From: Paracidovorax cattleyae
GTDB taxonomy: Bacteria > Pseudomonadota > Gammaproteobacteria > Burkholderiales > Burkholderiaceae_C
Direction of reading: 5' to 3'
Assembly (NCBI RefSeq): GCF_900104515.1
Contig: NZ_FNJL01000007.1
Coordinates: 62,001 to 126,000, forward strand
Length of the DNA: 64,000 nt
Under the pieces are notes generated by a model. That model did not search any database and had not been told where the DNA came from. It saw nothing but the letters and a program-made list of their open reading frames with translations. Of this stretch, positions 32,150 to 40,315 are shown one piece after another; within the stretch, counting starts at the first letter, position 1; each line of letters begins with the position of its first letter. The position numbers and the translations under genes were made by a program.

Positions 32150-33511
32150 ATGGTTGCTTCGCCCCGTCGTCGCCCGGCGCCCGCGTCCCCCCAAACACCT
32201 GCGGACACGCCGCCAGAGCGGCCCTCTTCCAGCCTGCCCCGCCGCACGCTGCTGCAAGGCGGCGTCGGTGTTGCCTGGGCCGCGGCCGCGCCCTGGATGG
32301 CGGCGCACGCCGCCGGCGCCACCCTGCCCTTCGCGGGCATGAACCTGTCGGGCCTGGGATCGAACAGTTTCGTTGAGAACGCCGCCATCGGCACCCACTA
32401 CCGCGACATCACCGAACAGCACATCGCAGCAGCCGGCGATTGCCCGCTGTTCCGGCTGCCCACCACTGCGCAACGCTTCAGCACCGGCCAGGGTCTGCCG
32501 TTGAACGAGGCCTATTTCCAGCAGGTGCGCACCGTGCTCGACCGCCTCGCCGCCCGGGGCAAGCAGGCCATCGTGGAGCTGCACGATTACCTGCGCCTGC
32601 CCACCCGCGTGGCGGCGCTGCAGGGCTACCGCATCCAGGCCGGCCAGCTCGTGGGGCCCGATGGCCGCGCGGTGGCCGATCCCGCGGCCGATACCGTGTG
32701 GCAGGGCAGCTACCGCAAGGGCGACTTCGACTACCTCGCGTATTTCGACGGGCGCGACCAGTTGCTCAAGCTCTACGAATACCGCGTGATCGGAACGCGC
32801 GGCTGCAAGCTCTACACGGAAGACGGCCTGCCGGACCTCTGGTCGCGCATCGTGCAGCGCCTGCGCGACCATCCTGCGGTCTTCGGCTGGGGTCTCATGA
32901 ACGAGCCCCATACCGGCAAGGAGAAGAACGCGGACGGCACACCCTTCGACATGCGCGCCCACTGGCTGCGCATCGCCACGCGCGCGGCCGCGCGCATCTT
33001 CGACTTCGACCGCCGGCACTTCGTTTTCATCTGCGGCAACGAGTACGCCTCAGCGCGCCTATGGCCCAAGGTCTCCGACGGGCTCTCGGCCATCCCCGAT
33101 CCCCACGGCCTCATCGTCTACGAGGCGCACAACTACCTCGACAGCGGCGGCAAAGGCGGCGGCGCCTGGCTCAACCCGAAGGAGCGCGTGGCGCCCGACA
33201 CTGGGGAGAAGATGGTGACGCCCTTCGTCGAGTGGCTCAAGGACAACGGCAAGCGCGGCTTCCTCGGCGAGCACGGCTACCCCGAAGGCAACGCCAGCGC
33301 CGAGATCGCCACCCGCCGCATGCTGCAGCTCCTGCAGCGCAACAACGTGCCCAGCACGCAGTGGTGTTTCGGCCCGGGCTGGCCCGCCGGCGATCCGCTC
33401 GGCATGAGCTACGATTTGGACGCGAACACCGTCGCGGTCAAGGGCAACATCGCGGCCGTCAAGCCCTTCTTCACCGTGCGCCTCGCCACGTACCAGGCGC
33501 CGCTGCTCTAG
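32150..33511 (+). CDS. Secreted GH5 glycoside hydrolase (endoglucanase-like)
   Basis: A 453-residue family 5 glycosidase. A twin-arginine signal (SSLPRRTLLQGGVGVAWAAA, Arg pair at 31-32) with likely cleavage after AHA (about 54) sends it out folded through Tat. The barrel contains GWGLMNEPH with acid/base E252 and GFLGEHGYPEG with nucleophile E374. Residues 150-225 (around DGRAVADPAADTVWQGSYRKGDFDYLAYFDGRDQ) look like an inserted segment relative to compact GH5 enzymes. AAAGG five bases before the ATG supports 32150; earlier in-frame ATGs do not have one. GH5 enzymes cut cellulose or related beta-glucans, suiting a plant-associated life. No PIP box was found upstream. Confidence 0.88.
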   Translation: MVASPRRRPAPASPQTPADTPPERPSSSLPRRTLLQGGVGVAWAAAAPWMAAHAAGATLPFAGMNLSGLGSNSFVENAAIGTHYRDITEQHIAAAGDCPLFRLPTTAQRFSTGQGLPLNEAYFQQVRTVLDRLAARGKQAIVELHDYLRLPTRVAALQGYRIQAGQLVGPDGRAVADPAADTVWQGSYRKGDFDYLAYFDGRDQLLKLYEYRVIGTRGCKLYTEDGLPDLWSRIVQRLRDHPAVFGWGLMNEPHTGKEKNADGTPFDMRAHWLRIATRAAARIFDFDRRHFVFICGNEYASARLWPKVSDGLSAIPDPHGLIVYEAHNYLDSGGKGGGAWLNPKERVAPDTGEKMVTPFVEWLKDNGKRGFLGEHGYPEGNASAEIATRRMLQLLQRNNVPSTQWCFGPGWPAGDPLGMSYDLDANTVAVKGNIAAVKPFFTVRLATYQAPLL

Positions 33512-33783
33512 CCGCAGGCTCCAGGCTCCCGGGGCTGGCGCACTGCCAGCCAGGTACGCAGTGGCGCTGGCGCCAGTTCCATGGGCGCGGCTATGTGTTA
33601 GCCCTGGCCATCGTCGCAACCCATGCGCAGCAGCGCGTCTCCGGTGGATGCGTCTTCGATGCCTTCGGCCATCACGCGCAATCCCAGTTGGCGCCCTTGC
33701 TTCACGACTATCTCGGCAATCCGCGCGCATTGCGCGCCGGTGGGTTGGCGCACAAAGCTGCGGTCGGTCTTCAATGAGGAGAT
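33508..33783 (-). pseudogene. Eroded C-terminal remnant of an EAL-domain (c-di-GMP phosphodiesterase) gene
   Basis: On the minus strand from 33774 the frame reads LKTDRSFV, then AEIVVKQGRQLGLRVMAEGIED and LLRMGCDDGQG: the last third of an EAL domain (compare K-I-D-R-S-F-V, A-E-G-V-E-T and G-C-D-x-x-Q-G-Y). A TAA (33600-33598) replaces the expected Tyr after QG; past it the frame continues HIAAPMELAPAPLRTWL, the usual tail, to a TAG at 33508 that overlaps the glycosidase stop. Upstream of 33775 similarity ends and an in-frame TGA follows within four codons, so the GGDEF/EAL front is missing. It is a fossil of a cyclic-di-GMP phosphodiesterase gene. Confidence 0.75.
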
Positions 33784-33875
33784 TCATCGATCTGCTGCTA
33801 CATGCCCTGCGCCAAACATTCCGTCACTGACAGCTTTCGCGTCGGGGCGGCACCGCATGAAGCCATGGGATCTTT

Positions 33876-33900
33876 TTCGGAGTTCGATACGGCTTTTCGC
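33876..33900 (+). promoter_or_regulatory. PIP box upstream of the second effector-like gene
   Basis: TTCGG (33876-33880), 15 bases, TTCGC (33896-33900): a full match to TTCGB-N15-TTCGB. The ATG at 33973 is 72 bases further, nearly the same distance as for the other PIP-box gene in this window (68). No exact YANNNT lies 30-32 bases downstream; CAATGCT at 33931 is the closest. Confidence 0.72.
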
Positions 33901-33972
33901 GCCACCGCCCTTCGATTTTCATTGATGAACCAATGCTTGCGACTGTCTGTCCTCAACTGAAAAATACTCTCC

Positions 33973-34623
33973 ATGCTTAATAGCTCCATTAAATCGGCCA
34001 GCAGCAACTCCACGCGTTCCCAGGCGCTTCAGGAAACGCAACGCCATACAAAACAACCCACCGCCGGTTCGTCGGGACCATCGGCCAAACTGGCTCATCC
34101 CGAACTCCAAGGAATGCTCGCGGCCAAGCGCACTGCACAAACGCCGAGGCAAGCGCGAGCCGACAGCCCGTCAGCTCAGAGCGCACGGCTCACCCAGGCT
34201 TTCAACGCACAACGCCATAGCATCGCCGAACAAGCCGGTCCGTCCAACGACCGTCACCTGACTGCACTCGATAAACTGCAGGCGCGCGGCTTCATGCCGG
34301 CTGTTGGAGGGATAGAGATTCCGCTCACGCCCCACTCTCTCCCGGGCGGAGGCAAGCGGGTCCGAGCAATTGGCGCGTCTTCATCGACCCAGGTCAGCGT
34401 CGTCCCTGGTCGCGACGTCGCCCAGCAGCTTCGACAGTCCATAGAAGACGCGCGACTGTTGATTCAAACTGCGACTGAAGATCTTGCAAACGCCGAAGAA
34501 GAAGGCAATCCGATTGAAATAGCAACCAACCAGCGAATACTCGCCGAAGCACGTTCTGACCTACAAACTTACAACCAACTATATGCGGCATATAGAGAAG
34601 AAAACCGTCGAAGAAACGGTTGA
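33973..34623 (+). CDS. Candidate type III secreted effector or accessory protein, Ser/Gln-rich with C-terminal coiled coil
   Basis: A 216-residue protein not matched to any family I know. Residues 1-50 (MLNSSIKSASSNSTRSQALQ onward) are rich in Ser, Thr and Gln with no acidic residue before position 21, a usual feature of type III secretion signals. Residues 95-140 hold a short GGIEIPLTPHSLPGGGKRV segment. Residues 150-216 (VAQQLRQSIEDARLLIQTAT and on) form a predicted coiled coil ending in a basic tail. Base composition in the 3' half is clearly richer in A/T than neighbouring genes, hinting at transfer. The PIP box 72 bases upstream is the main support. No ribosome binding site is obvious. 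Confidence 0.62.
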   Translation: MLNSSIKSASSNSTRSQALQETQRHTKQPTAGSSGPSAKLAHPELQGMLAAKRTAQTPRQARADSPSAQSARLTQAFNAQRHSIAEQAGPSNDRHLTALDKLQARGFMPAVGGIEIPLTPHSLPGGGKRVRAIGASSSTQVSVVPGRDVAQQLRQSIEDARLLIQTATEDLANAEEEGNPIEIATNQRILAEARSDLQTYNQLYAAYREENRRRNG

Positions 34624-35041
34624 ATTCCAATAGGGTGCCTCTCCAAATCTCTGCATTCGGAGGTCCGTGCGGCGTCACCGTTGATTCACAAGGACGGTGG
34701 GTTGGTGGATTCGGGGTTTTGAAAGGCTCCCAATAGACACGATGTCAGTGCTCGGGCTTTCTCACTGTTGGTCTACACAAGCATGCGCCCCAGCGCCGTA
34801 ACTCATTGATTTATAAAGGCGCTGGGTGGTCCATATTGGGGTTTGAGAGGTTCCCGCAAGCATCGCATCGGGATTTGAGTCGCGATGCGGTCCGACGGCG
34901 AACCTCCACAACAGCCGCGGAAACGGAAAACCACCGCATCGCTGGAAATTTTGGAAATCGCTGCGTGATGACTGCGGTGCGTGCTGTCGTGGCAAATCCC
35001 CGAAAACGGACCGGCAGCCGCTCTGCGGCATTGCAAGGCGG
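34624..35041. other. Non-coding stretch with two degenerate direct repeats
   Basis: No convincing gene. Two loosely similar segments, near 34700-34736 (GGATTCGGGGTTTTGAAAGG core) and 34829-34864 (TATTGGGGTTTGAGAGG core), match at roughly two thirds of positions. Composition is lower in GC than the flanks. Open frames on both strands here are short and lack family likeness. It may be debris from whatever brought the effector-like gene; no integrase or clear attachment site is visible. Confidence 0.4.
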
Positions 35042-35737
35042 CTATACCTCCAGCCACTCCTTGCGCACCGCCGTGTTTTCTCGCAGTCCTTCGGGCGTGC
35101 CGTCGAACACGATGCTGCCGTGGCCCATCACGAGCGCACGGTCGGAGATCCGCATGGCGATGGTGAGCTTCTGCTCGATGAGGAGGACGGACACCCCGCG
35201 CTCGCGGATCTTCGTGAGGTACTCGCCCACCAGCTCGACGATCTTCGGCGCCAGGCCCTCGGTGGGCTCGTCGATGATGATGAGGTCCGGATCACCCATG
35301 AGCGTGCGGCAAAGGGTGAGCATCTGCTGCTCGCCCCCCGACATCACGCCCGCCTCGGTGTGCTGTCGCTCCTTGAGACGCGGGAACATCGCGTACATGT
35401 CGTCGAAGCCCCAGCGGCTGCCCTTGCCGCGGCCCTTCTGGCCCAGCAGCAGGTTCTGGTGCACGGTCAGGTTGGGAAACACATCGCGGCTCTCGGGCAC
35501 GTAGCCCAGGCCCAGATGCGCGATCTCATAGGGCTTGCGGCCCGTGAGCCCCCGCCCTTTCCACTCCAGCGTGCCCTCCCAGTGCACCAGGCCCATGATG
35601 GCCTTGGCGGTGGTGGAGCGGCCCGAGCCGTTGCGTCCCAGCAGGGCCACGATCTCGCCGGGCGCCACGTCGAAGCCCACGCCGTGCAGCACGTGGCTCT
35701 TGCCATAGTAGGCGTGCAGATTGTCGATGTGCAGCAT
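35042..35737 (-). CDS. livF: Branched-chain amino acid-type ABC transporter ATPase LivF
   Basis: A 231-residue ATPase: Walker A LLGRNGSGRSTTAK (the usual Lys-Ser-Thr is Arg-Ser-Thr here, residues 33-46), YVPESRDVFPNLTVHQNL Q-loop, signature MSGGEQQML and Walker B LIIIDEPTEGLAPKIV. The Walker A lysine appears to be arginine (GSGRST), a substitution that would normally impair ATP hydrolysis; the partner LivG site is intact. It is the last gene of the livK-H-M-G-F cluster, one base after the livG stop. Confidence 0.9.
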   Translation of the reverse strand: MLHIDNLHAYYGKSHVLHGVGFDVAPGEIVALLGRNGSGRSTTAKAIMGLVHWEGTLEWKGRGLTGRKPYEIAHLGLGYVPESRDVFPNLTVHQNLLLGQKGRGKGSRWGFDDMYAMFPRLKERQHTEAGVMSGGEQQMLTLCRTLMGDPDLIIIDEPTEGLAPKIVELVGEYLTKIRERGVSVLLIEQKLTIAMRISDRALVMGHGSIVFDGTPEGLRENTAVRKEWLEV

Positions 35738-35738
35738 G

Positions 35739-36533
35739 TCAGTGGCCCTCCGCCTGCTCTGCAGCGATCACCGACCCCAGGTAGGCTTCCTGCACGCGCG
35801 GGTTGGCGCGCACGGCTTCCGGCGTGTCGAAAGCGATCACCTCCCCGTACACCACCACCGCGATGCGGTCGGCCAGGCCGAAGACCACGCCCATGTCGTG
35901 CTCCACGGTCAGCAGCGTGCGCCCCTGCGTGACTTCGCGGATCAGCTGGATGAAGCGAGCGGTTTCGCTCTTGCTCATGCCGGCCGTGGGTTCGTCCAGC
36001 AGGATGACGCTGGCGCCGCCGGCGATGGTGATGCCGATCTCCAGCGCACGCTGCTCCGCGTAGGTAAGGTTCATGGCCAGGATGTCGCGCTTGGATTCCA
36101 GGTGGATCTGCCCCAGCAGCTCCTCCGCCCGGGCGTTCGCGTCGTGGAGCCGCGAGAGGAAGCGCCAGAAGCTGTAGCGGTAGCCCAGGCTCCAGAGCAC
36201 GCCGCAGCGCAGGTTCTCGAACACGCTCAGCTTCGGGAAGATGTTGGTGATCTGGAAGCTGCGCGACAAGCCCATGCGGTTGATCTCGTACGGGGCCCTG
36301 CCGTCGATGCGCTGCCCGTTGAGCAGCACCTCGCCGCTCGAAGGCCCGAAGCGCCCGCTGATCAGGTTGAACAACGTGGACTTGCCCGCGCCGTTCGGAC
36401 CGATGATGGCCACGCGCTCGCCGGCCCGCACCGACAGGTTGGCGCCACGGATGATCTCCGTCTTGCCGAATCGCTTGCGCAGGTCGCGCAGCTCCAGCGC
36501 CGGTGTCCCGGAAGTGTCGTGGGTGGCCGTCAT
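35739..36533 (-). CDS. livG: Branched-chain amino acid-type ABC transporter ATPase LivG
   Basis: A 264-residue ATPase with canonical Walker A GPNGAGKST (about 44-52), LivG-specific GLSRSFQITNIFPKLSVFENL, LTYAEQRALEIGI in the signature position, and Walker B VILLDEPTAGMSKSE. The family usually has LSYGEQR; here it is LTYAEQR. The start ATG (36533) overlaps the livM stop by four bases. It powers uptake through LivH/LivM. Confidence 0.93.
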   Translation of the reverse strand: MTATHDTSGTPALELRDLRKRFGKTEIIRGANLSVRAGERVAIIGPNGAGKSTLFNLISGRFGPSSGEVLLNGQRIDGRAPYEINRMGLSRSFQITNIFPKLSVFENLRCGVLWSLGYRYSFWRFLSRLHDANARAEELLGQIHLESKRDILAMNLTYAEQRALEIGITIAGGASVILLDEPTAGMSKSETARFIQLIREVTQGRTLLTVEHDMGVVFGLADRIAVVVYGEVIAFDTPEAVRANPRVQEAYLGSVIAAEQAEGH

Positions 36534-37852
36534 GCGCGCCCTCCCCGGCCGGAGAGGCCCGACTGCAGGTCGCGCTCGATGCCTTCCTGGGTGGCCCCCC
36601 AGGCCCGGGCGAAACGCCTGCGGCATGCCTCGAACAGGCCCAGACCCACGGCGAACACGAGGCCCGCGCCGATCCAGGTCGCGGTACTGCGGGCGTCCAG
36701 CGTCATACCCAGGAATCCGATCTGCGGCCCGAGCGCCGCGTTGAGCTGCAGGTGGTAGGTCATCTCGATCATCGCGGCGGCGCCCCCAACCGCAACGAGC
36801 GCGGAGCAGGCCAGCGCGAGGTAGCCCGGCAGCAGTGGCTTCAGCCGTCCGTGGCGCGCCACGCGCAGGTTCATCATGATCAGGCTCGCGATGCCGCCGG
36901 GGGCATACATCACCATGAAGAGGAACACCAGGCCCAGGTAGAGCAGCCAGGCCTTGGACAGCTCCGACAGCAGCACCGACGCGAAGACCAGCAGCACCGC
37001 GCCGATGATGGGCCCGAAGAAGAACGTGGCGCCGCCGAGGAAGGTGAACAGCAGGTAGGAGCCCGAGCGCATCACGCTCACGCTGTCCGCCGCGGTGACG
37101 ATCTCGAAATTGATCGCCGCCAGCGCGCCGCCGATGCCGGCGAAGAAGCCCGAGATGATGAAGGCGTAGTAGCGCACGCGCTGGGTGTTGTAGCCGATGA
37201 ACTCCACGCGCTCCGGGTTGTCGCGCACGGCATTCAGCATGCGGCCCAGCGGCGTGCCCGTGAAGGCGAACATCAGTGCGGTGCAGACGAAGCAGTAGGC
37301 GGCGATCAGGTAGTACACCTGGATGGCCGGACCGAACGTGATGCCGAAGAAACCCTTGCCATACACGCGGTCGGTCGTGATGCCGCCCTCGCCGCCGAAC
37401 ACCTCGGGGAACATCAGCGCCATCGAGGCCACCAGCTCGCCGATGCCGAGCGTGATCATCGCGAAGGTGGTGCCGGATTTCTTGGTCGTGACGAAGCCCA
37501 GCAGCACCGCGAAGAACATGCCGGCCAGGCCGCCCACCAGCGGGATGAGCACCAGCGGGATGGGCAGCGCGCCCTTGGCCGCCCAGTTCATGGCGTGCAC
37601 GGCCATGAAGGAGCCCAGGCCGGTATAGACGGCATGCCCGAAGCTCAGCATGCCGCCCTGCCCCAGCAGGATGTTGTAGGACAGGCAGATGATGATGAGG
37701 TAGCCGATCTGCGCGAGCATGGTGAGCGCCAGGCTGCTGGTGAACACCTTGGGCGCCACGATGAGCGCGAGCGCGAACAGGCCCCAGACCACGGCGCGGA
37801 CGATGTCGAGCGGCCGGAAACGGTAGACGCCGGAAGATGGATGCATGGCCAT
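36530..37852 (-). CDS. livM: Branched-chain amino acid-type ABC transporter permease LivM
   Basis: A 440-residue permease with about ten membrane segments; the central part LSYNILLGQGGMLSFGHAVYTGLGSFMAVH and LRMLNAVRDNPERVEFIGYN are LivM signatures. GGAGG lies nine bases before the ATG. The C-terminal 100 residues add two further hydrophobic segments (around 345-425), longer than the usual 330-360 residue LivM. Together with LivH it forms the membrane channel. Confidence 0.93.
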   Translation of the reverse strand: MAMHPSSGVYRFRPLDIVRAVVWGLFALALIVAPKVFTSSLALTMLAQIGYLIIICLSYNILLGQGGMLSFGHAVYTGLGSFMAVHAMNWAAKGALPIPLVLIPLVGGLAGMFFAVLLGFVTTKKSGTTFAMITLGIGELVASMALMFPEVFGGEGGITTDRVYGKGFFGITFGPAIQVYYLIAAYCFVCTALMFAFTGTPLGRMLNAVRDNPERVEFIGYNTQRVRYYAFIISGFFAGIGGALAAINFEIVTAADSVSVMRSGSYLLFTFLGGATFFFGPIIGAVLLVFASVLLSELSKAWLLYLGLVFLFMVMYAPGGIASLIMMNLRVARHGRLKPLLPGYLALACSALVAVGGAAAMIEMTYHLQLNAALGPQIGFLGMTLDARSTATWIGAGLVFAVGLGLFEACRRRFARAWGATQEGIERDLQSGLSGRGGRA

Positions 37853-37856
37853 GGTG

Positions 37857-38810
37857 TCAGTCCTCCCGCGTTCCGAGCAAGCCCTTCGGGCGGAAGATCA
37901 GGATCAGCACGAGGAACAGGTACGGCAGGATCGGCGCGACCTGCGAAATGGTGAGCTTGAGCACGGGGTAGCCGAAGGTCTGGTCCGTCACCGCCATGCC
38001 GATGGAGCGCAGCGCGCTCGCCAGCGAGTAGTCGAGCGCCACGGCGAACGTCTGCACCAGCCCGATGATGAGCGAGGCGAGGAAGGCGCCGGCGAGCGAT
38101 CCCATGCCGCCCACTACCACCACGACGAAGATGATCGAGCCGACCGACGCCGCCATGGCCGGTTCGGTGACGTAGGTATTGCCGCCGATCACGCCCGCCA
38201 GACCGGCCAGGGCACAACCACCGCCGAACACCAGCATGAAAACGCGCGGCACGTTGTGGCCGAGCGCCTCCACCATCTCCGGCTGCTTGAGCGCGGCCTG
38301 GATGACAAGGCCGATGCGCGTGCGGGTGAGCACCAGCCAGACGGAAACGAGCATCAGCATCGCCACCAGCATCACGAACGACCGCGACTTCGGGAACTGC
38401 GTGCCGTAGAGCGAGAAGAGCGGCCCCTGCAACTGCGGCGGCAGGCCGTAGGGCACCGTGGAGCGGCCCCAGACGAGCTGCACGAGCTCCAGGATCAGGT
38501 AGGAAAGCCCGAAGGTCACGAGCAGCTCCGGCACGTGGCCGAACTTGTGCACGCGCCGCAGCGCATAGCGCTCGAAGGCCGCGCCCAGGGCGCCCACCGC
38601 CAGCGGCGCGATGAAGAGCGCGGGCCAGAAGCCCACCACGCCCGAGATCGAATAGGCGAAGTAGGCGCCGAGCATGTAGAAGCTGGTGTGCGCGAAATTG
38701 AGCACGCCCATCATGCTGAAGATCAGCGTCAGCCCGGAGCTCAGCATGAACAGCAGGAGCCCGTAGCTCACGCCGTTGAGCAGGGAGATGACGAAAAACT
38801 CGAGGTTCAT
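37857..38810 (-). CDS. livH: Branched-chain amino acid-type ABC transporter permease LivH
   Basis: A 317-residue LivH-type permease with eight or so helices: LNGVSYGLLLFMLSSGLTLIFSMMGVLNFAHTSFYMLGAYFAYSI at the start and IGGNTYVTEPAMAASVGSIIFVVVVVGGMGSLAGAFLASLIIGLVQ toward the end. It is followed after four bases by livM. 121 bases separate it from the binding-protein gene upstream. Confidence 0.94.
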   Translation of the reverse strand: MNLEFFVISLLNGVSYGLLLFMLSSGLTLIFSMMGVLNFAHTSFYMLGAYFAYSISGVVGFWPALFIAPLAVGALGAAFERYALRRVHKFGHVPELLVTFGLSYLILELVQLVWGRSTVPYGLPPQLQGPLFSLYGTQFPKSRSFVMLVAMLMLVSVWLVLTRTRIGLVIQAALKQPEMVEALGHNVPRVFMLVFGGGCALAGLAGVIGGNTYVTEPAMAASVGSIIFVVVVVGGMGSLAGAFLASLIIGLVQTFAVALDYSLASALRSIGMAVTDQTFGYPVLKLTISQVAPILPYLFLVLILIFRPKGLLGTRED

Positions 38811-38931
38811 CGGGATCAGGCCGCGAGGCGCTGCGGGAAAGCGAAAGGGGAGGAAAAGGCCGGAGACCGGGCCCGGGATGGCGTTCTTCCGGGCCCGTCC
38901 GATGCGAAGTCCGCGCGGCGCGGCCGGGCGG

Positions 38932-40167
38932 TCAGGAAGGCCGCTTCATCTGGCACGAGGTGGGCGTGCTCGCCACGTAGGGCTCGTAGTACTTCACGGG
39001 CACGAAGGTGTAGCCCGTATTCTCGGCGTCGTAGGGGTACTTTCCGCCCGCCTTCTCCCACTTGGAGACGAAGAGGCCCTGCTGCAGCTGGTGGTCGGAC
39101 TTGCGCATCTCCACCTCTCCGTTGAAGCTGTTGAACTTCATGCCCTCGAGCACCTGCGCCACCTTCACGGGATCGGTGCTCCTGGCCTTGACGAAGCCGG
39201 CATCCAGCATCGCGAAGGCATGGTAGACGGCCCCCGTGTACATGTCGTCGTTGAACTTCTTCTTGTAGTCGGCCACCACCCGGCCGATGTCGCCGGGCAG
39301 GTTCAGGTGGTTGTACGAGACCATGTACACGCGCCCCGCGGCGGCCGCACCCATGGCGGTGGGCGATCCGGTCACGCCGCCGTAGTAGGTATAGAAGCTG
39401 ACGCTGTTCAGGCCCGCGTCGTTGGCCGCCTTGATCAGCAGCGCGAGGTCGGAGCCCCAGTTGCCGGTGATGACCGTATCGGCGCCCGATTGCTTGATCT
39501 TCGCGATGTAGGGCGCGAAGTCGCGCACCTGTGCCAGGGGATGCAGGTCGTCGCCCACGATCTGCACGTCGGGCCGCTTGCGGGCCAGGTTCTCCTTGGC
39601 GTACTTGGAGACCTGCTGGCCGTGCGCGTAGTTCTGGTTGATCAGATAGACCTTCTTGATGTCGGGCTGGTCCTTCATGAAGGTGGTCATGGCCTCCATC
39701 TTCATCGACGTGTCGGCATCGAGGCGGAAGTGCCAGTAGCTGCATTTGCTGTTCGTGAGGTCCGGATCGACCGCGGCGTAGTTGAGGTAGAGCACCTCCT
39801 TGCCGGGGTTGCGCGCGTTGTGCTTTTCCAGCGCGTCCATGATGGCAAGCGCGGGGCCCGAGCCATTGCCCTGCACCACGTAGCGCGCGCCCTGGTCCAT
39901 CGCGGAGCGCAACGCGCTCGTGGTTTCCTGCGGGCTGAGCTTGTTGTCGATGCCGATGACCTCGAACTTCACGCCCGAGGCGTTCTTCCTGCTGAACTCG
40001 TCGGCCAGGAACTGGAAGCTCTTGAGCTGGTTGGTCCCCACCGCTGCCATGAGACCCGAGAGCGGATCGAGCCATGCGATCTTGACGGTTTCGCCCTTCT
40101 GGGCAAAGGCACCGCCTGCGGTCGCCAACATTGCAGATACAGCCACCAGCTTGATAGCAAATCTCAT
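38932..40167 (-). CDS. Periplasmic binding protein of the Liv-type transporter
   Basis: A 411-residue type I periplasmic binding protein. The Sec signal peptide MRFAIKLVAVSAMLATAGGAFA precedes QKGETVKIAWLDPLSGLMAAVGTNQLKSFQFLADEF. Length and the QGNGSGPALAIMDALEKHNARNPGKEVLYLNYAAVD region resemble LivK relatives that bind aromatic or other carboxylates as often as Leu/Ile/Val. AAGGAG marks the ATG at 40167. An acyl-CoA ligase gene upstream on the same strand hints at a carboxylic-acid substrate; this is an inference. Confidence 0.92.
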   Translation of the reverse strand: MRFAIKLVAVSAMLATAGGAFAQKGETVKIAWLDPLSGLMAAVGTNQLKSFQFLADEFSRKNASGVKFEVIGIDNKLSPQETTSALRSAMDQGARYVVQGNGSGPALAIMDALEKHNARNPGKEVLYLNYAAVDPDLTNSKCSYWHFRLDADTSMKMEAMTTFMKDQPDIKKVYLINQNYAHGQQVSKYAKENLARKRPDVQIVGDDLHPLAQVRDFAPYIAKIKQSGADTVITGNWGSDLALLIKAANDAGLNSVSFYTYYGGVTGSPTAMGAAAAGRVYMVSYNHLNLPGDIGRVVADYKKKFNDDMYTGAVYHAFAMLDAGFVKARSTDPVKVAQVLEGMKFNSFNGEVEMRKSDHQLQQGLFVSKWEKAGGKYPYDAENTGYTFVPVKYYEPYVASTPTSCQMKRPS

Positions 40168-40315
40168 CGCCTGTCTCCTTGCGTATTGGGGGTCACCGAA
40201 CACGCCGCAGCGTACAGGCGAGGTCCGCCGAGGTGTTCAGGGATTCACCCTAGCGCCTATCCCGCAGGCGACTCGCGGCGGGCGGCCACACGGGCCGCAC
40301 GCCGTCGCGCGCTGC

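Noticed and set aside
34801-34870. Possible tRNA fragment or phage attachment site (TAAATCAATGAGTTA on the minus strand)
   Set aside because: No cloverleaf, no matching tRNA gene in the window and no integrase; kept only as an odd non-coding region.
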